In this document: one piece after another, positions 26,559 through 35,252 of the stretch
Layout of the letters: every line of letters begins with the position of its first letter
Position numbering within the stretch: the first letter of the stretch is position 1
Assembly: GCF_001590835.1 (NCBI RefSeq)
Contig: NZ_LTAQ01000001.1
Span: forward strand, 824,622 to 888,621
DNA from: Bacillus gaemokensis
Lineage (GTDB): Bacteria > Bacillota > Bacilli > Bacillales > Bacillaceae_G
Reading direction: 5' to 3'
Length of the DNA stretch: 64,000 nucleotides
The notes under the pieces: generated by a model
Database searches by the model: none
The model's input: the letters and a program-made list of their open reading frames with translations, nothing else
Told to the model about the DNA's origin: nothing
Made by a program: the position numbers and the translations under genes

Positions 26559-26612
26559 ATTGCATATATTTAGGCATATAAATGGAGAGGCTGTCATAAT
26601 ACCTTCATTCAT
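26526..26612 (-). CDS. Possible 28-residue ORF between phoR and polA
   Basis: ATG at 26610-26612 lies eight bases after AAGGA; the ORF reads MNEGIMTASPFICLN and ends at TAG (26526-26528) inside the terminator stem. It has three cysteines-type small residues but no recognised motif. Only RBS and position support it. Confidence 0.25.
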   Translation of the reverse strand: MNEGIMTASPFICLNICNRKNRYFSSLS

Positions 26613-26693
26613 ATAAAATATCCTTACCCTATTGGTAAATACATAAAGATATTTTTTTCAATAAAGACACTACATGTTTACTAAAAGGGAAGT

Positions 26694-26720
26694 GACGAGA
26701 ATAGAGCAACTATTCTCGTC
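26694..26720. repeat. Perfect hairpin of unknown role upstream of polA
   Basis: GACGAGAATAG (26694-26704) pairs perfectly with CTATTCTCGTC (26710-26720) around a five-base loop. No U-run follows on either strand, so it is not a terminator. Confidence 0.7.
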
Positions 26721-26754
26721 CAAAATTACTCCTTGGATGAAGGGGTTTTCATGT

Positions 26755-26811
26755 ATTATATTAACAGGATTTTATTAATATTTAATGAAGCTATTGTTAA
26801 TATAATGTAAA
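26755..26811 (-). promoter_or_regulatory. PhoP-box array with TATAAT, candidate PhoP-activated promoter
   Basis: On the minus strand four hexamers spaced by exactly five bases read TTTACA, TTAACA, TTCATT and TTAATA (complement of 26806-26811, 26795-26800, 26784-26789, 26773-26778). The first two are perfect for the PhoP box TTHACA; the others are weaker. TATAAT (complement of 26755-26760) follows 12 bases later, with no good -35. This is the standard layout of PhoP-activated promoters in B. subtilis (boxes at about -60 to -20). It lies just downstream of phoR and points toward polA. Confidence 0.55.
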
Positions 26812-26844
26812 TATCTATCATCCAAGAAAAATTGATGTTCACAA

Positions 26845-28608
26845 CTACTTCTCAATTGCCGACTTCGGTAAAACAACTGTAAAGGTTGTGCCTTCCCCTA
26901 TTTTACTAACCACTGTAATCGTCCCTTGATGCGCTTCTACTAAATGTTTCACAATCGACAAACCAAGGCCTGTTCCACCCGTATTTCTACTTCTTGCTTT
27001 ATCTACGCGATAAAAACGCTCAAAAATACGTGGAATTTCTTCTTCACTAATTCCAATTCCTGTATCAGTTACTTTTATATAAGCGCTATATTCATCTTCT
27101 GATAAACGGACAGAAACAATGCCACCTGCTGGCGTATATACAATTGCATTATTAATTAAATTAATAAAGATCTGCTTTAACCTGCTCGGATCTCCAATAA
27201 CAGAAACATGTCTCAGTGCATCTACTTGTAAAGAAATTTCTTTATCTTGCGCCTTGTTTTCTAACACCATGTGAATTTCTTCAAGCAGCCCTTTCACATC
27301 AACAGTACCCATATTCAATTTAAACCCTTGCTGTTCAATCTTCGACAAATCTAATAGGTCTTCAATTAAGCCTTGCATACGTTCACTTTCTTTTAAAATA
27401 ATATGTAAGAAATGCTCACAAAACTGCTTATTTTCCATCGCTCCATCAAGCAATGTTTCAGAAAACCCTTTAATAGAAGTAATTGGGGTCTTAAGTTCAT
27501 GAGATACATTTGCTAAAAAGTCTTTTCGCATTTGCTCTAATCTCTTTAATTCCGTTATATCATGAAATACAAGAACAATCCCTTTCCATTCATGATTTGT
27601 CCCAATGATCGGGGCACCATATACTTCAAAATGTTTTCTTTCAATCCCAAGTGGCAACAGCATTTGCTTTCGCACTTTCACTTCTGTCATAAAAATTTCT
27701 TCTACAAGTTCAATAATTTCCGTATGTTGAAACGATTCATAATATAAGCGATTTAAGTACTCTTCATCTGTTACATGAAAAATCTCTTTATACGAGCGGT
27801 TTACAAGGCTTATATAACCGCGACTATCAATCAGAATCATACCGCTCCCCATATTTTCAATGAGTGTATGTAAACGATCTTGTTGCATTTCTTGTTCTAG
27901 TGTCATCTCTTGTAAATTACGTGCTAAAATATTAATCGCCTTGCTTAACATTCCTGTTTCATCTGAATGACTTTCATAAGCACGAGCCTTATAATTTCCT
28001 TTCGCTAATTCAATTGCTACTTTCGTAACAGATTCAATTGGACGAATATACTGCCCTGTAATTTTCATACCAAGAAAGACAACAACAAGACAAGCAATTA
28101 CAAATCCTACAATTAATAGTCCCCACGTTTTTTGGCGAACATCCTTCAAAGGCTCCACTATGCTTTGTATAATGATATATCCTTGCTTTCCTTGCGCATC
28201 TTGAACAAATACGGCATGATGAAACACATTCTTTTTATTTGTTTCCTTCGTAATGACTCTATTTCTTTGTTTTGCTGTTTCAGAGGAAAGCTCTTCAATG
28301 GTGGCTTGATCCAATATAGATTTCTTACTTTTACTATACTTGACCTGCTTCTCTTCATCAGTAAATATCACCGAGGCAGGAATTTGATCTTCTAACTTTT
28401 CAAATACGTTCGGTTCTTTTAGAACGTTATCAATTCCTTCTGATTCTACTAATAAAGCGATATATCTCGTCTCTTTTACCATTCTCTCCTGTGCATGATC
28501 AATATAATAATTCTCAAACACTGTTTCTAAGAGTACTCCTAGTCCAACTAAAATAAAGACAATAAGAGAAACAAATGTAAAGAGAAGCCTCGAGCGAAAT
28601 TTATTCAT
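26845..28608 (-). CDS. phoR: Phosphate-starvation sensor histidine kinase PhoR
   Basis: A 587-residue membrane sensor kinase. Domains: TM1 (about 7-29), an extracytoplasmic region to about 160, TM2 (LLIVGFVIACLVVVFLGMKI), HAMP (RPIESVTKVAIELAKGNYKAR), PAS (LIENMGSGMILIDSRGYISLVNRS), HisKA with phospho-His in NVSHELKTPITSIKGFSETLL, and HATPase motifs (INLINNAIVYTP, DTGIGI, GTGLGLSI). It overlaps phoP by eight bases, so the two are translationally coupled. It signals low phosphate by phosphorylating PhoP. Confidence 0.96.
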   Translation of the reverse strand: MNKFRSRLLFTFVSLIVFILVGLGVLLETVFENYYIDHAQERMVKETRYIALLVESEGIDNVLKEPNVFEKLEDQIPASVIFTDEEKQVKYSKSKKSILDQATIEELSSETAKQRNRVITKETNKKNVFHHAVFVQDAQGKQGYIIIQSIVEPLKDVRQKTWGLLIVGFVIACLVVVFLGMKITGQYIRPIESVTKVAIELAKGNYKARAYESHSDETGMLSKAINILARNLQEMTLEQEMQQDRLHTLIENMGSGMILIDSRGYISLVNRSYKEIFHVTDEEYLNRLYYESFQHTEIIELVEEIFMTEVKVRKQMLLPLGIERKHFEVYGAPIIGTNHEWKGIVLVFHDITELKRLEQMRKDFLANVSHELKTPITSIKGFSETLLDGAMENKQFCEHFLHIILKESERMQGLIEDLLDLSKIEQQGFKLNMGTVDVKGLLEEIHMVLENKAQDKEISLQVDALRHVSVIGDPSRLKQIFINLINNAIVYTPAGGIVSVRLSEDEYSAYIKVTDTGIGISEEEIPRIFERFYRVDKARSRNTGGTGLGLSIVKHLVEAHQGTITVVSKIGEGTTFTVVLPKSAIEK

Positions 28609-29317
28609 TTCCCTTTGGCTCCTCTAATTTATAACCTAATCCACGAATTGTTTTAATATATACTGGTTTTTTTGTATTTTTTTCAATTTTATCTCGCAAA
28701 TGACTAATATGAACATCAACGATTCTTGTATCACCTGCAAAATCATAATTCCATACAGCACTTAATAACTGATCACGTGTTAAAACACGCCCTTTATGCC
28801 TTGCAAGATATACGAGTAATTCAAATTCTTTTGGCGTTAGCTCTAACTTTTCTCCCTGGAAATACGCCTCATAAAATTCAGGTAAAATCCTTAAATCTGT
28901 AATCGTAATACTATTTTCATCCTGCACTTCTGGAACTTGTTCATCTTGTAATTTTGTACGACGCAAAATCGCCTTCACACGGGCAACAACTTCCCTTGGG
29001 CTAAATGGCTTTGTCATGTAATCATCCGCCCCAAGTTCAAGACCTAACACTTTATCAAATTCATCATCTTTTGCCGTCAACATTAAAATAGGTGTCATAA
29101 TGCGCTGCAAACGTAATTCTTTACACACTTCCATACCATCCATTTTCGGAAGCATTAAATCTAATATAATTAGATCTGGACGTTCCGTTGTTGCTTTCTG
29201 AAGCGCTGCTTCACCGTCCATCGCCGTTATGACCTCAAATCCTGCTTGTTGTAAATTAAATTCAATTAAAGTTAAGATAAACTCCTCATCATCAACGACT
29301 AAAATTCGATTGCTCAT
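28601..29317 (-). CDS. phoP: Phosphate response regulator PhoP
   Basis: A 238-residue OmpR/PhoB-type regulator. Receiver domain with acidic pair (VVDDEEFILTLI), phospho-Asp in LIILDLMLPKMDGMEV (about residue 53), Thr in MLTAKDDEFDKV and Lys in DDYMTKPFSPREV. The winged-helix domain follows (LTPKEFELLVYLARHKGRVLTRDQLL, VDVHISHLRDKIE, IRGLGYKLE). It binds TTHACA direct repeats. A good sigma-A promoter lies upstream, and a candidate PhoP-box array lies downstream of phoR. RBS: GGAGGAAAAGA. Confidence 0.97.
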   Translation of the reverse strand: MSNRILVVDDEEFILTLIEFNLQQAGFEVITAMDGEAALQKATTERPDLIILDLMLPKMDGMEVCKELRLQRIMTPILMLTAKDDEFDKVLGLELGADDYMTKPFSPREVVARVKAILRRTKLQDEQVPEVQDENSITITDLRILPEFYEAYFQGEKLELTPKEFELLVYLARHKGRVLTRDQLLSAVWNYDFAGDTRIVDVHISHLRDKIEKNTKKPVYIKTIRGLGYKLEEPKGNE

Positions 29318-29378
29318 TCTTTTCCTCCAAGTAATAGACTTGAAACCTTCTTCATCCTAGTGTTTCCCCACTATTCTC

Positions 29379-29407
29379 ATCATACTAGAAAACAATTCCC
29401 CTCTCAA
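29379..29407 (-). promoter_or_regulatory. Likely promoter of phoPR
   Basis: TTGAGA (complement of 29402-29407), 17-base spacer, TATGAT (complement of 29379-29384). Confidence 0.6.
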
Positions 29408-29536
29408 TAGAATTGTCTATTAGCTGGATAAGATTATATTAAGAACAGGTTGCTCTGATTTCAAAGATGGATTCCTAGCAGGATTCTTTCATTAAGCAAC
29501 ACTTTAGCTATTCTTATATTTTATAACCTCCAAAGA

Positions 29537-29581
29537 AAATAGCTCTAACAGATAATTTATCATCTGTTAGAGCTATTTTTA
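29537..29581 (-). terminator. Terminator of the MaoC-like gene, upstream of phoPR
   Basis: AAATAGCTCTAACAGAT (29537-29553) pairs perfectly with ATCTGTTAGAGCTATTT (29562-29578), with A- and T-runs. It isolates phoPR from the citric-acid-cycle block. Confidence 0.95.
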
Positions 29582-29610
29582 ATTATAATCTACATTCCCT
29601 ATTCATTTTT

Positions 29611-30084
29611 CTAAAAGTTATCTAACGCTTTTTCTAAAATGGAAGCTGACTTATAAGGCGGCGCGACCGTTACTACACCTTTTACAACCACTTCTTCTTT
29701 TTCATCATAAGCGAATACACGCATCTCAATCGTGTGCTCCTCCCCCGAAACCGCTACAACTTCAAAATGAATTTGCAATGTTTCATAATGATGTACCGGC
29801 TTTACAAAAGTAAGGTCTTTCCTAACAACATGACTACCTGGACCTGGTAAATATTTCGTAACTGCTGTTGTAATCATACCGGTTAACATAATGCTTGGCA
29901 CAATCGGTTTTTCATACGGAGTTTGGGATGCGTAATCATGCTGGATATATAATGGATTTGAATCGTTTGTTAACCCTAAATACAATAACAGGTCTTTATC
30001 CTCAATCTTCTCAGTGATGGATAATTTTTCTCCTACTGTAATTTCATCCATTCGACGACCAATTTGAACTTTTTTCTTTAACAC
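29611..30084 (-). CDS. MaoC-like hot-dog dehydratase domain protein
   Basis: A 157-residue single hot-dog protein of the MaoC/enoyl-CoA hydratase 2 type. The hydratase signature NDSNPLYIQHDYASQTPY carries the Asp/His region (residues about 40-57), and IVPSIMLTGMITTAVTKYLPGPGS follows, consistent with acyl-thioester binding. Substrate unknown. The start is GTG at 30082-30084, after GGGGGG; an internal ATG at residue 12 is less favoured. Its position between mdh and phoP is a known Bacillus arrangement. Confidence 0.85.
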   Translation of the reverse strand: MLKKKVQIGRRMDEITVGEKLSITEKIEDKDLLLYLGLTNDSNPLYIQHDYASQTPYEKPIVPSIMLTGMITTAVTKYLPGPGSHVVRKDLTFVKPVHHYETLQIHFEVVAVSGEEHTIEMRVFAYDEKEEVVVKGVVTVAPPYKSASILEKALDNF

Positions 30085-30338
30085 GTTACAATCCCCCCAA
30101 TTTTTACTTTATCTCCCTATTTGCAGATATACCTTATCCTTACTATTCCAAAAGATTCAAAGAAAATAGCAAGATAACAGGATCTCCTATACTGAGAAAA
30201 GTTTTATTTTATTATCCTACCAAAAGCGATATATTATCCGAAGCGCTACTATAATGAGGGCAAGGTATATTACAATCTACATTTCCATCATAGGATACAA
30301 ATAATGATAGCGTTTTCATATTATTCCAAGAAAATAAT
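30085..30338. other. Intergenic stretch upstream of the MaoC-like gene
   Basis: About 250 AT-rich bases; it should hold the promoter of the MaoC-like gene on the minus strand. No ORF or further structure was recognised. Confidence 0.4.
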
Positions 30339-30382
30339 CCGCTAAATAGCGGAAAAAGATTCGGGATCCCGAATCTTTTTCC
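30339..30382. terminator. Terminator of the citZ-icd-mdh cluster
   Basis: AAAAAGATTCGGGA and TCCCGAATCTTTTT (30353-30380) form a perfect self-complementary stem. A second small stem CCGCT/AGCGG (30339-30352) stacks next to it. Confidence 0.92.
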
Positions 30383-30393
30383 TAACTTATATT

Positions 30394-31332
30394 TTAAACA
30401 AGAACTTTCATAACATTGCGTACAGATTCTACAGAACGATCTAATCCTGCTTTTTCTTCAGGAAGAAGGTCTAATTCAATAATCTTTTCGATTCCTTTAC
30501 CACCTAGAATTACTGGTACACCTAGGTAAAGGTCGCTATAGCCATATTCACCTTCAAGGTACGCGATAGCTGGTAATACACGGCGTTGATCTTTTAAAAT
30601 CGCTTCAGTCATCTCAACTAAAGAAGCAGCTGGCGCATAGTATGCACTACCATTTCCTAGTAAGCCTACGATTTCTCCGCCACCTTTACGTGTACGCTCT
30701 ACAATTGCTTCTAAGCGATCCGCTGGAATTAATGTTTCTAACGGAATACCACCCGCATAAGAATAACGTACAAGAGGTACCATGTCATCACCGTGTCCAC
30801 CAAGAACGAATCCTGTAATATCTTTTACAGAAAGGTTTAATTCTTGTGCGATGAATGTACGGAAACGAGCTGTATCTAATACACCCGATTGACCGATAAC
30901 GCGTTCTTTCGGGAATCCCGCTTCTTTAAATACGGAATATGTCATTGCATCAACTGGATTTGTTAACACAACAATAATTGCGTTCGGTGAATGTTTTGCA
31001 ATATCTTGCGTAATACTTTTCATAATTTTTGAGTTTGTCGCTACTAAATCATCACGGCTCATACCAGGTTTACGTGCGATACCTGCTGTAATAACAACAA
31101 CGTCAGAATCAGCAGTATCTGCGTAATCAGATGTGCCGATAATGTTAGCATCAAAACCTTGTACAGGGCTTGCTTCTAACATATCTAACGCTTTTCCTTT
31201 TGTTGGATTTTCCAGCTGTGGAATGTCCACTAACACAACATCTGCAAGCTCTTTTTGAGCTAGTAAGAACGCTGTTGTTGCTCCTGTAAATCCTGCACCG
31301 ATGACTGATACTTTTTTGCGTTTGATTGTCAT
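30394..31332 (-). CDS. mdh: Malate dehydrogenase
   Basis: Oxidises malate to oxaloacetate with NAD in the citric acid cycle. 312 residues of the LDH-like Bacillus type: Rossmann start [18 protein letters not shown], substrate loop [10 protein letters not shown] with catalytic Arg, [16 protein letters not shown] and active-site His in [14 protein letters not shown]. It lies 19 bases after icd. RBS GGGGGAGAAATT. Confidence 0.97.
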   Translation of the reverse strand: MTIKRKKVSVIGAGFTGATTAFLLAQKELADVVLVDIPQLENPTKGKALDMLEASPVQGFDANIIGTSDYADTADSDVVVITAGIARKPGMSRDDLVATNSKIMKSITQDIAKHSPNAIIVVLTNPVDAMTYSVFKEAGFPKERVIGQSGVLDTARFRTFIAQELNLSVKDITGFVLGGHGDDMVPLVRYSYAGGIPLETLIPADRLEAIVERTRKGGGEIVGLLGNGSAYYAPAASLVEMTEAILKDQRRVLPAIAYLEGEYGYSDLYLGVPVILGGKGIEKIIELDLLPEEKAGLDRSVESVRNVMKVLV

Positions 31333-31351
31333 AATTTCTCCCCCACTTTGA

Positions 31352-32644
31352 TTATGCGTTTTTGATTGCTGCTACATCCATATTGTTAATAAGTGCATCA
31401 GCAAATTCGGAACATTTCACTTCAGTTGCACCATCCATTAGACGTGCGAAGTCATATGTTACCACTTTTGAAGCAATTGTTTTTTCCACTGAAGCAGTTA
31501 CTAATTTCGCAGCTTCATTCCAACCTAGATGTTCTAATAATAATACCCCTGAAAGAAGAACAGAAGATGGATTTACTTTATCTAAACCTGCATATTTTGG
31601 AGCTGTACCATGTGTCGCTTCAAAAATAGCATGTCCAGTAACATAGTTAATGTTTGCACCAGGTGCAATACCGATGCCACCTACTTGCGCTGCAAGTGCA
31701 TCAGAAATATAATCGCCATTTAAGTTCATTGTTGCAACAACATCAAACTCACGTGGGCGTGTTAAAATTTGTTGTAAGAAGATATCTGCAATAGAATCTT
31801 TTACGATGATTTTACCAGCTTCTTCAGCTACTGCCATCGCTTTATTCGCTGCATCTTTACCATCTTTTTCAACAATACGGTCATATTCAGCCCAAGTAAA
31901 TACTTTATCGCCAAATTCTTGTTCCGCTACTTCATAACCCCAGTTTTTGAAAGCACCTTCTGTAAACTTCATAATGTTACCTTTGTGAACAATAGTAACT
32001 GAAGAACGATTTTCGTTAATTGCATATTGAATTGCAGCACGAACAAGACGCTTTGTCCCTTCTTCTGAAATTGGTTTAATACCAATTCCTGATGTTTCTG
32101 GGAAGCGAATTTTATTTACACCCATTGCTTCTTTTAAGAATTCAAGTACTTTTTGAGCTTCTGGCGATCCTTGTGCATATTCAATACCAGCATAAATGTC
32201 TTCTGTATTTTCACGGAAAATAACCATATCAGTATCTTCCGGACGTTTTACAGGTGAAGGAACACCTTCAAAGTAGCGAACTGGACGTAGACATACGTAT
32301 AAATCTAATTCTTGACGAAGTGCTACGTTTAGAGAACGAATACCACCACCAACAGGAGTTGTAAGCGGGCCTTTAATTGCAATTAAATATTCGCGAATTT
32401 CATTTAAAGTCTCTTCTGGTAACCACTCGCCTGTTTTATTAAATGCTTTTTCCCCTGCAAGCACTTCTTTCCAAACAATTTTCTTCTCACCATCATAAGC
32501 TTTTTCAACAGCCGCTTCTAATACACGAGATGCAGCAGCCCAAATATCCGGTCCAATTCCGTCCCCTTCAATAAAAGGAATAATTGGATTGTTCGGTACA
32601 TTCATAACACCATTCGTTACAGTAATTTTTTCTCCTGTCGTCAC
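31352..32644 (-). CDS. icd: NADP-dependent isocitrate dehydrogenase
   Basis: Oxidative decarboxylation of isocitrate to 2-oxoglutarate. 430 residues with the family motifs [13 protein letters not shown], the substrate site [33 protein letters not shown], and [25 protein letters not shown]. The start is GTG at 32642-32644 with GGGGG eight bases before it; an upstream ATG at 32657-32659 falls in the RBS. The phosphorylatable Ser ([10 protein letters not shown]) is conserved, but no AceK gene is known in Bacillus. Confidence 0.97.
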   Translation of the reverse strand: MTTGEKITVTNGVMNVPNNPIIPFIEGDGIGPDIWAAASRVLEAAVEKAYDGEKKIVWKEVLAGEKAFNKTGEWLPEETLNEIREYLIAIKGPLTTPVGGGIRSLNVALRQELDLYVCLRPVRYFEGVPSPVKRPEDTDMVIFRENTEDIYAGIEYAQGSPEAQKVLEFLKEAMGVNKIRFPETSGIGIKPISEEGTKRLVRAAIQYAINENRSSVTIVHKGNIMKFTEGAFKNWGYEVAEQEFGDKVFTWAEYDRIVEKDGKDAANKAMAVAEEAGKIIVKDSIADIFLQQILTRPREFDVVATMNLNGDYISDALAAQVGGIGIAPGANINYVTGHAIFEATHGTAPKYAGLDKVNPSSVLLSGVLLLEHLGWNEAAKLVTASVEKTIASKVVTYDFARLMDGATEVKCSEFADALINNMDVAAIKNA

Positions 32645-32681
32645 TGTGATAACCCCCATGTTTGAAATTTCATATGTATGA

Positions 32682-32706
32682 AACTGAGGGAATAAAACCC
32701 TCAGTT
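32682..32706 (-). repeat. Hairpin between citZ and icd
   Basis: AACTGAGGG (32682-32690) pairs with CCCTCAGTT (32698-32706). No U-run on the minus strand, so it is more likely a processing or mRNA-stability site than a terminator. Confidence 0.6.
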
Positions 32707-32805
32707 CAAACCGTTAGTCAAATTAAAATATTCCAATCATTATATCTTTGCGAAAAAATCAGACTTTTGAAAGCGTATTTACACTATCGAAATAGTGTTT
32801 TTCAT

Positions 32806-33921
32806 TTATCGTTGCGCTAATGGAACATATCGTTGATGTGTTGGTCCATTATAATCAGCACGTGGACGGATTAAACGGTTATTTTCATATTGTTCTAGAA
32901 TATGAGCTAACCATCCTGACATACGGCTAATTGCAAAGATTGGTGTAAATAAATCATGATCAATTCCTAAACAATGGTAAACAGAAGCAGAATAGAAATC
33001 GACATTTGGTGGAAGACCTTTTTCTTTTGTTACAATGTCTTCAATTTTGATAGACATATTATACCATTTCTCTTCACCTAAAAGCACGCATAATCTCTTA
33101 GACATTTCGCGTAAATGTTTCGCACGTGGATCACCATGCTCATACACGCGATGACCGAATCCCATAATCTTCACTTTATTTTGAAGTGCATTATGAATAT
33201 AAGACTCTACATTCTCTTCTTCGCCAATGTCTTTTAACATTTTCATTACATTTTCATTCGCCCCACCGTGAAGAGGACCTTTTAGCGCACCGATTGCTGC
33301 TGTAATACCAGAATATACATCTGAAAGCGTAGCAACACAAACACGCGCTGTAAATGTGGAAGCATTTAACTCATGATCCGCATGAAGTACAAGCGCTTTA
33401 TCGAAAGCTTCAATTTCCACTTCATTTGGTTCACGGTTATTTAACATATAAACAAAGTTTGCAGCTAACGATAAATCTTTTCGTGGTTCAACCACTTCTA
33501 AACCTTTGCGAATTCTTGCATACGCTGCAACAAGAGTCCCTACTTGAGCCTGTAATTTAACCGCTTTCAAATAATTGGACTTCTCATCCATTAATTCAGC
33601 TTTCTCATCGTATAATGATAGCATGGAAATCGCTGTTCGTAAAACAGACATTGGATGTGCAATCTTTAAATCTACTTGTTTTAAATATGTTAAAATCTCA
33701 CTTGGGACTTTAGAATATTCAGATAACAATCCCTTTAACTCCGTTAGCTCCTCTTCGTTCGGAAGCTTGCGGTGCCATAATAAGTATACCACTTCTTCAA
33801 ATGTAGCGTTCTCCGCTAAATCATCGATATTATACCCAACATACGTTAATGTATCATCAATAATTGAACTCACAGATGATGTTGTTGCTACTACCCCTTC
33901 TAAACCTCGAATAACAGTCAT
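32806..33921 (-). CDS. citZ: Citrate synthase
   Basis: Condenses acetyl-CoA and oxaloacetate to citrate. 371 residues: GLEGVVATTSSVSSIID, LHADHELNASTFTARVCVATLSD, first catalytic His in GALKGPLHGGANENVM, second His in GFGHRVYEHGDPRA, and catalytic Asp in PNVDFYSASVYHCLGI. The ATG at 33919-33921 follows AAAGGAGAG; a longer reading upstream has no RBS. It heads the citZ-icd-mdh group. A promoter with an internal palindrome lies upstream. Confidence 0.97.
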   Translation of the reverse strand: MTVIRGLEGVVATTSSVSSIIDDTLTYVGYNIDDLAENATFEEVVYLLWHRKLPNEEELTELKGLLSEYSKVPSEILTYLKQVDLKIAHPMSVLRTAISMLSLYDEKAELMDEKSNYLKAVKLQAQVGTLVAAYARIRKGLEVVEPRKDLSLAANFVYMLNNREPNEVEIEAFDKALVLHADHELNASTFTARVCVATLSDVYSGITAAIGALKGPLHGGANENVMKMLKDIGEEENVESYIHNALQNKVKIMGFGHRVYEHGDPRAKHLREMSKRLCVLLGEEKWYNMSIKIEDIVTKEKGLPPNVDFYSASVYHCLGIDHDLFTPIFAISRMSGWLAHILEQYENNRLIRPRADYNGPTHQRYVPLAQR

Positions 33922-33989
33922 GACATTCTCTCCTTTTCCTGTAAATTCTCCCAACCTTGCTCCCTTGTATCCGTTTGCTTCCCTTATAA

Positions 33990-34019
33990 ATTATGAACGC
34001 TCGTTCACTCTTTAGGCAA
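33990..34019 (-). promoter_or_regulatory. Likely citZ promoter with internal palindrome
   Basis: TTGCCT (complement of 34014-34019), 18-base spacer, CATAAT (complement of 33990-33995). The palindrome TGAACG-CT-CGTTCA (33994-34007) fills the spacer and touches the -10, a position where a repressor would block polymerase. Confidence 0.5.
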
Positions 34020-34025
34020 GCAAAA

Positions 34026-34039
34026 TGCACGATCATGCA
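34026..34039. promoter_or_regulatory. Near-palindrome upstream of the citZ promoter
   Basis: TGCACGATCATGCA has one mismatched pair. It lies just before the -35 element. Confidence 0.35.
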
Positions 34040-34090
34040 ATTTGTTGTGGTGTTCCCATCCTGTAGTCCATTACTTTTTTGCAAAGCATG

Positions 34091-34120
34091 AGCGTGAGTT
34101 TCTCCTCGAATCCTCACGCT
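34091..34120. repeat. Inverted repeat upstream of citZ
   Basis: AGCGTGAG (34091-34098) pairs with CTCACGCT (34113-34120), no U-run. Possible regulator site or hairpin. Confidence 0.4.
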
Positions 34121-34167
34121 TAGACTAACAGATGGTGAGGAAAACTAGTTTCGAAGAGTTTTATGAT

Positions 34168-34217
34168 AAAAACAACATAAAACAATATCAGTAGAAAATT
34201 GTTTTATGTTGTTTTTA
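34168..34217 (-). terminator. Terminator of ytwI
   Basis: AAAAACAACATAAAACAAT (34168-34186) pairs perfectly with the segment 34198-34216, with A/T runs on both sides. Confidence 0.92.
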
Positions 34218-34341
34218 TTTTATCTGGTGTAAGTCTTCGTTGTTATGTAACCTTTAAAAAGTTTCTAATTCCTATTATAAACAATTATCTGACTTTTGTG
34301 AATGGAAAGAATTCAAAAAATTTATATTACTATAAAATTTT

Positions 34342-34803
34342 TTATTTAAACATCTGTATAATGTTCATCACCGCATAAGCAATTCCAGCTCCGATTAACG
34401 GCCCTACAGCGACCCCATTAAATAATGCCACCGCAATAATTGTCCCGAATACAAGCGCCGTAGTAATGTGCGGATCATTTGTTAACAATTGCAATCCACC
34501 CTTTGCCAGTAAAGCAACTGCTATTCCTGAAGCTAGCGCAATCCACGCATAATACGATTTAGTCGCTTCCGCCAATTGCTTAAATCCAATTTCCCCAGTA
34601 GCGATTGGGACAAGAACAGCGATGGTAATAACCGTTACTCCAAGATTAATTCCCTTCGTTTGCATGTACGGAAGAAGCTTATCTCCTAAGAACGTCCACT
34701 TTAATAAAAATAGGACGCCTACTGCTACAGTAAGTGATTGATTTTTAGCAATAAGTCCAATAATAAGTAGTATGAATAAAAATAACGTTGACTGACTAAT
34801 CAT
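34342..34803 (-). CDS. ytwI: DUF441-family membrane protein (YtwI)
   Basis: A 153-residue membrane protein with four to five hydrophobic helices (LFLFILLIIGLIAKNQ, LGVTVITIAVLVPIATG, YYAWIALASGIAVALLAKGG, ALVFGTIIAVALFNGVAVGPLIGAGIAYAVM). DUF441/UPF0756 family, function unknown. The ATG at 34801-34803 follows AAGGAAGTG. Its place between citZ and ytvI is the same in B. subtilis. Confidence 0.9.
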   Translation of the reverse strand: MISQSTLFLFILLIIGLIAKNQSLTVAVGVLFLLKWTFLGDKLLPYMQTKGINLGVTVITIAVLVPIATGEIGFKQLAEATKSYYAWIALASGIAVALLAKGGLQLLTNDPHITTALVFGTIIAVALFNGVAVGPLIGAGIAYAVMNIIQMFK

Positions 34804-35252
34804 GACTACACTTCCTTTCTGAAAATAATGAACCTGTTTACAAATAAAATTACCGTTAAACACATCGTTATACATGATATAAAGCGAAGTATTTGTGAAT
34901 CGATATAAAGTGAACTTCCTATCAACGGGGTCTTACTAACCACCAAATAGCAGGATAAACATCCAGACTTTTAGCGCTTAAAATTGAGATCGGAATGAAA
35001 TATTTATACCAACAAGGAAAGAACTGCACTCTCCTTTCTTTTCTTATAAGAAACAGGTAAAATAAAAATAGATAAAACGAGGACATCACCAATCAAAAAA
35101 GAGAACATCCTTACCGTTAATTCGTCCTCACCTTCAAGCTTTTACGAGCAAACATTTCCGCCCTAAAAACGGTCCATAACGCCCGTAAATAGTAGGATAA
35201 ATCCATCATTCCACTATAACATACTACAATTTGGAATGGGAGGTAAGCACCT
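34804..35252. other. Divergent region between ytwI and ytvI
   Basis: About 450 bases that must hold two divergent promoters. An imperfect repeat is present: AATAGCAGGATAAACATCC near 34946 and AATAGTAGGATAAATCCATC near 35188. No ORF with an RBS was seen and I cannot assign the promoters. Confidence 0.4.

Noticed and set aside
26755-26806. 12-bp inverted repeat ATTATATTAACA/TGTTAATATAAT as a terminator
   Set aside because: It is AT-rich, has a long loop and no U-run; the arms coincide with the -10 and one PhoP box, so a promoter explains it better.
33857-34117. Open frame upstream of citZ
   Set aside because: It overlaps the citZ start in another frame and crosses the predicted promoter; no RBS.
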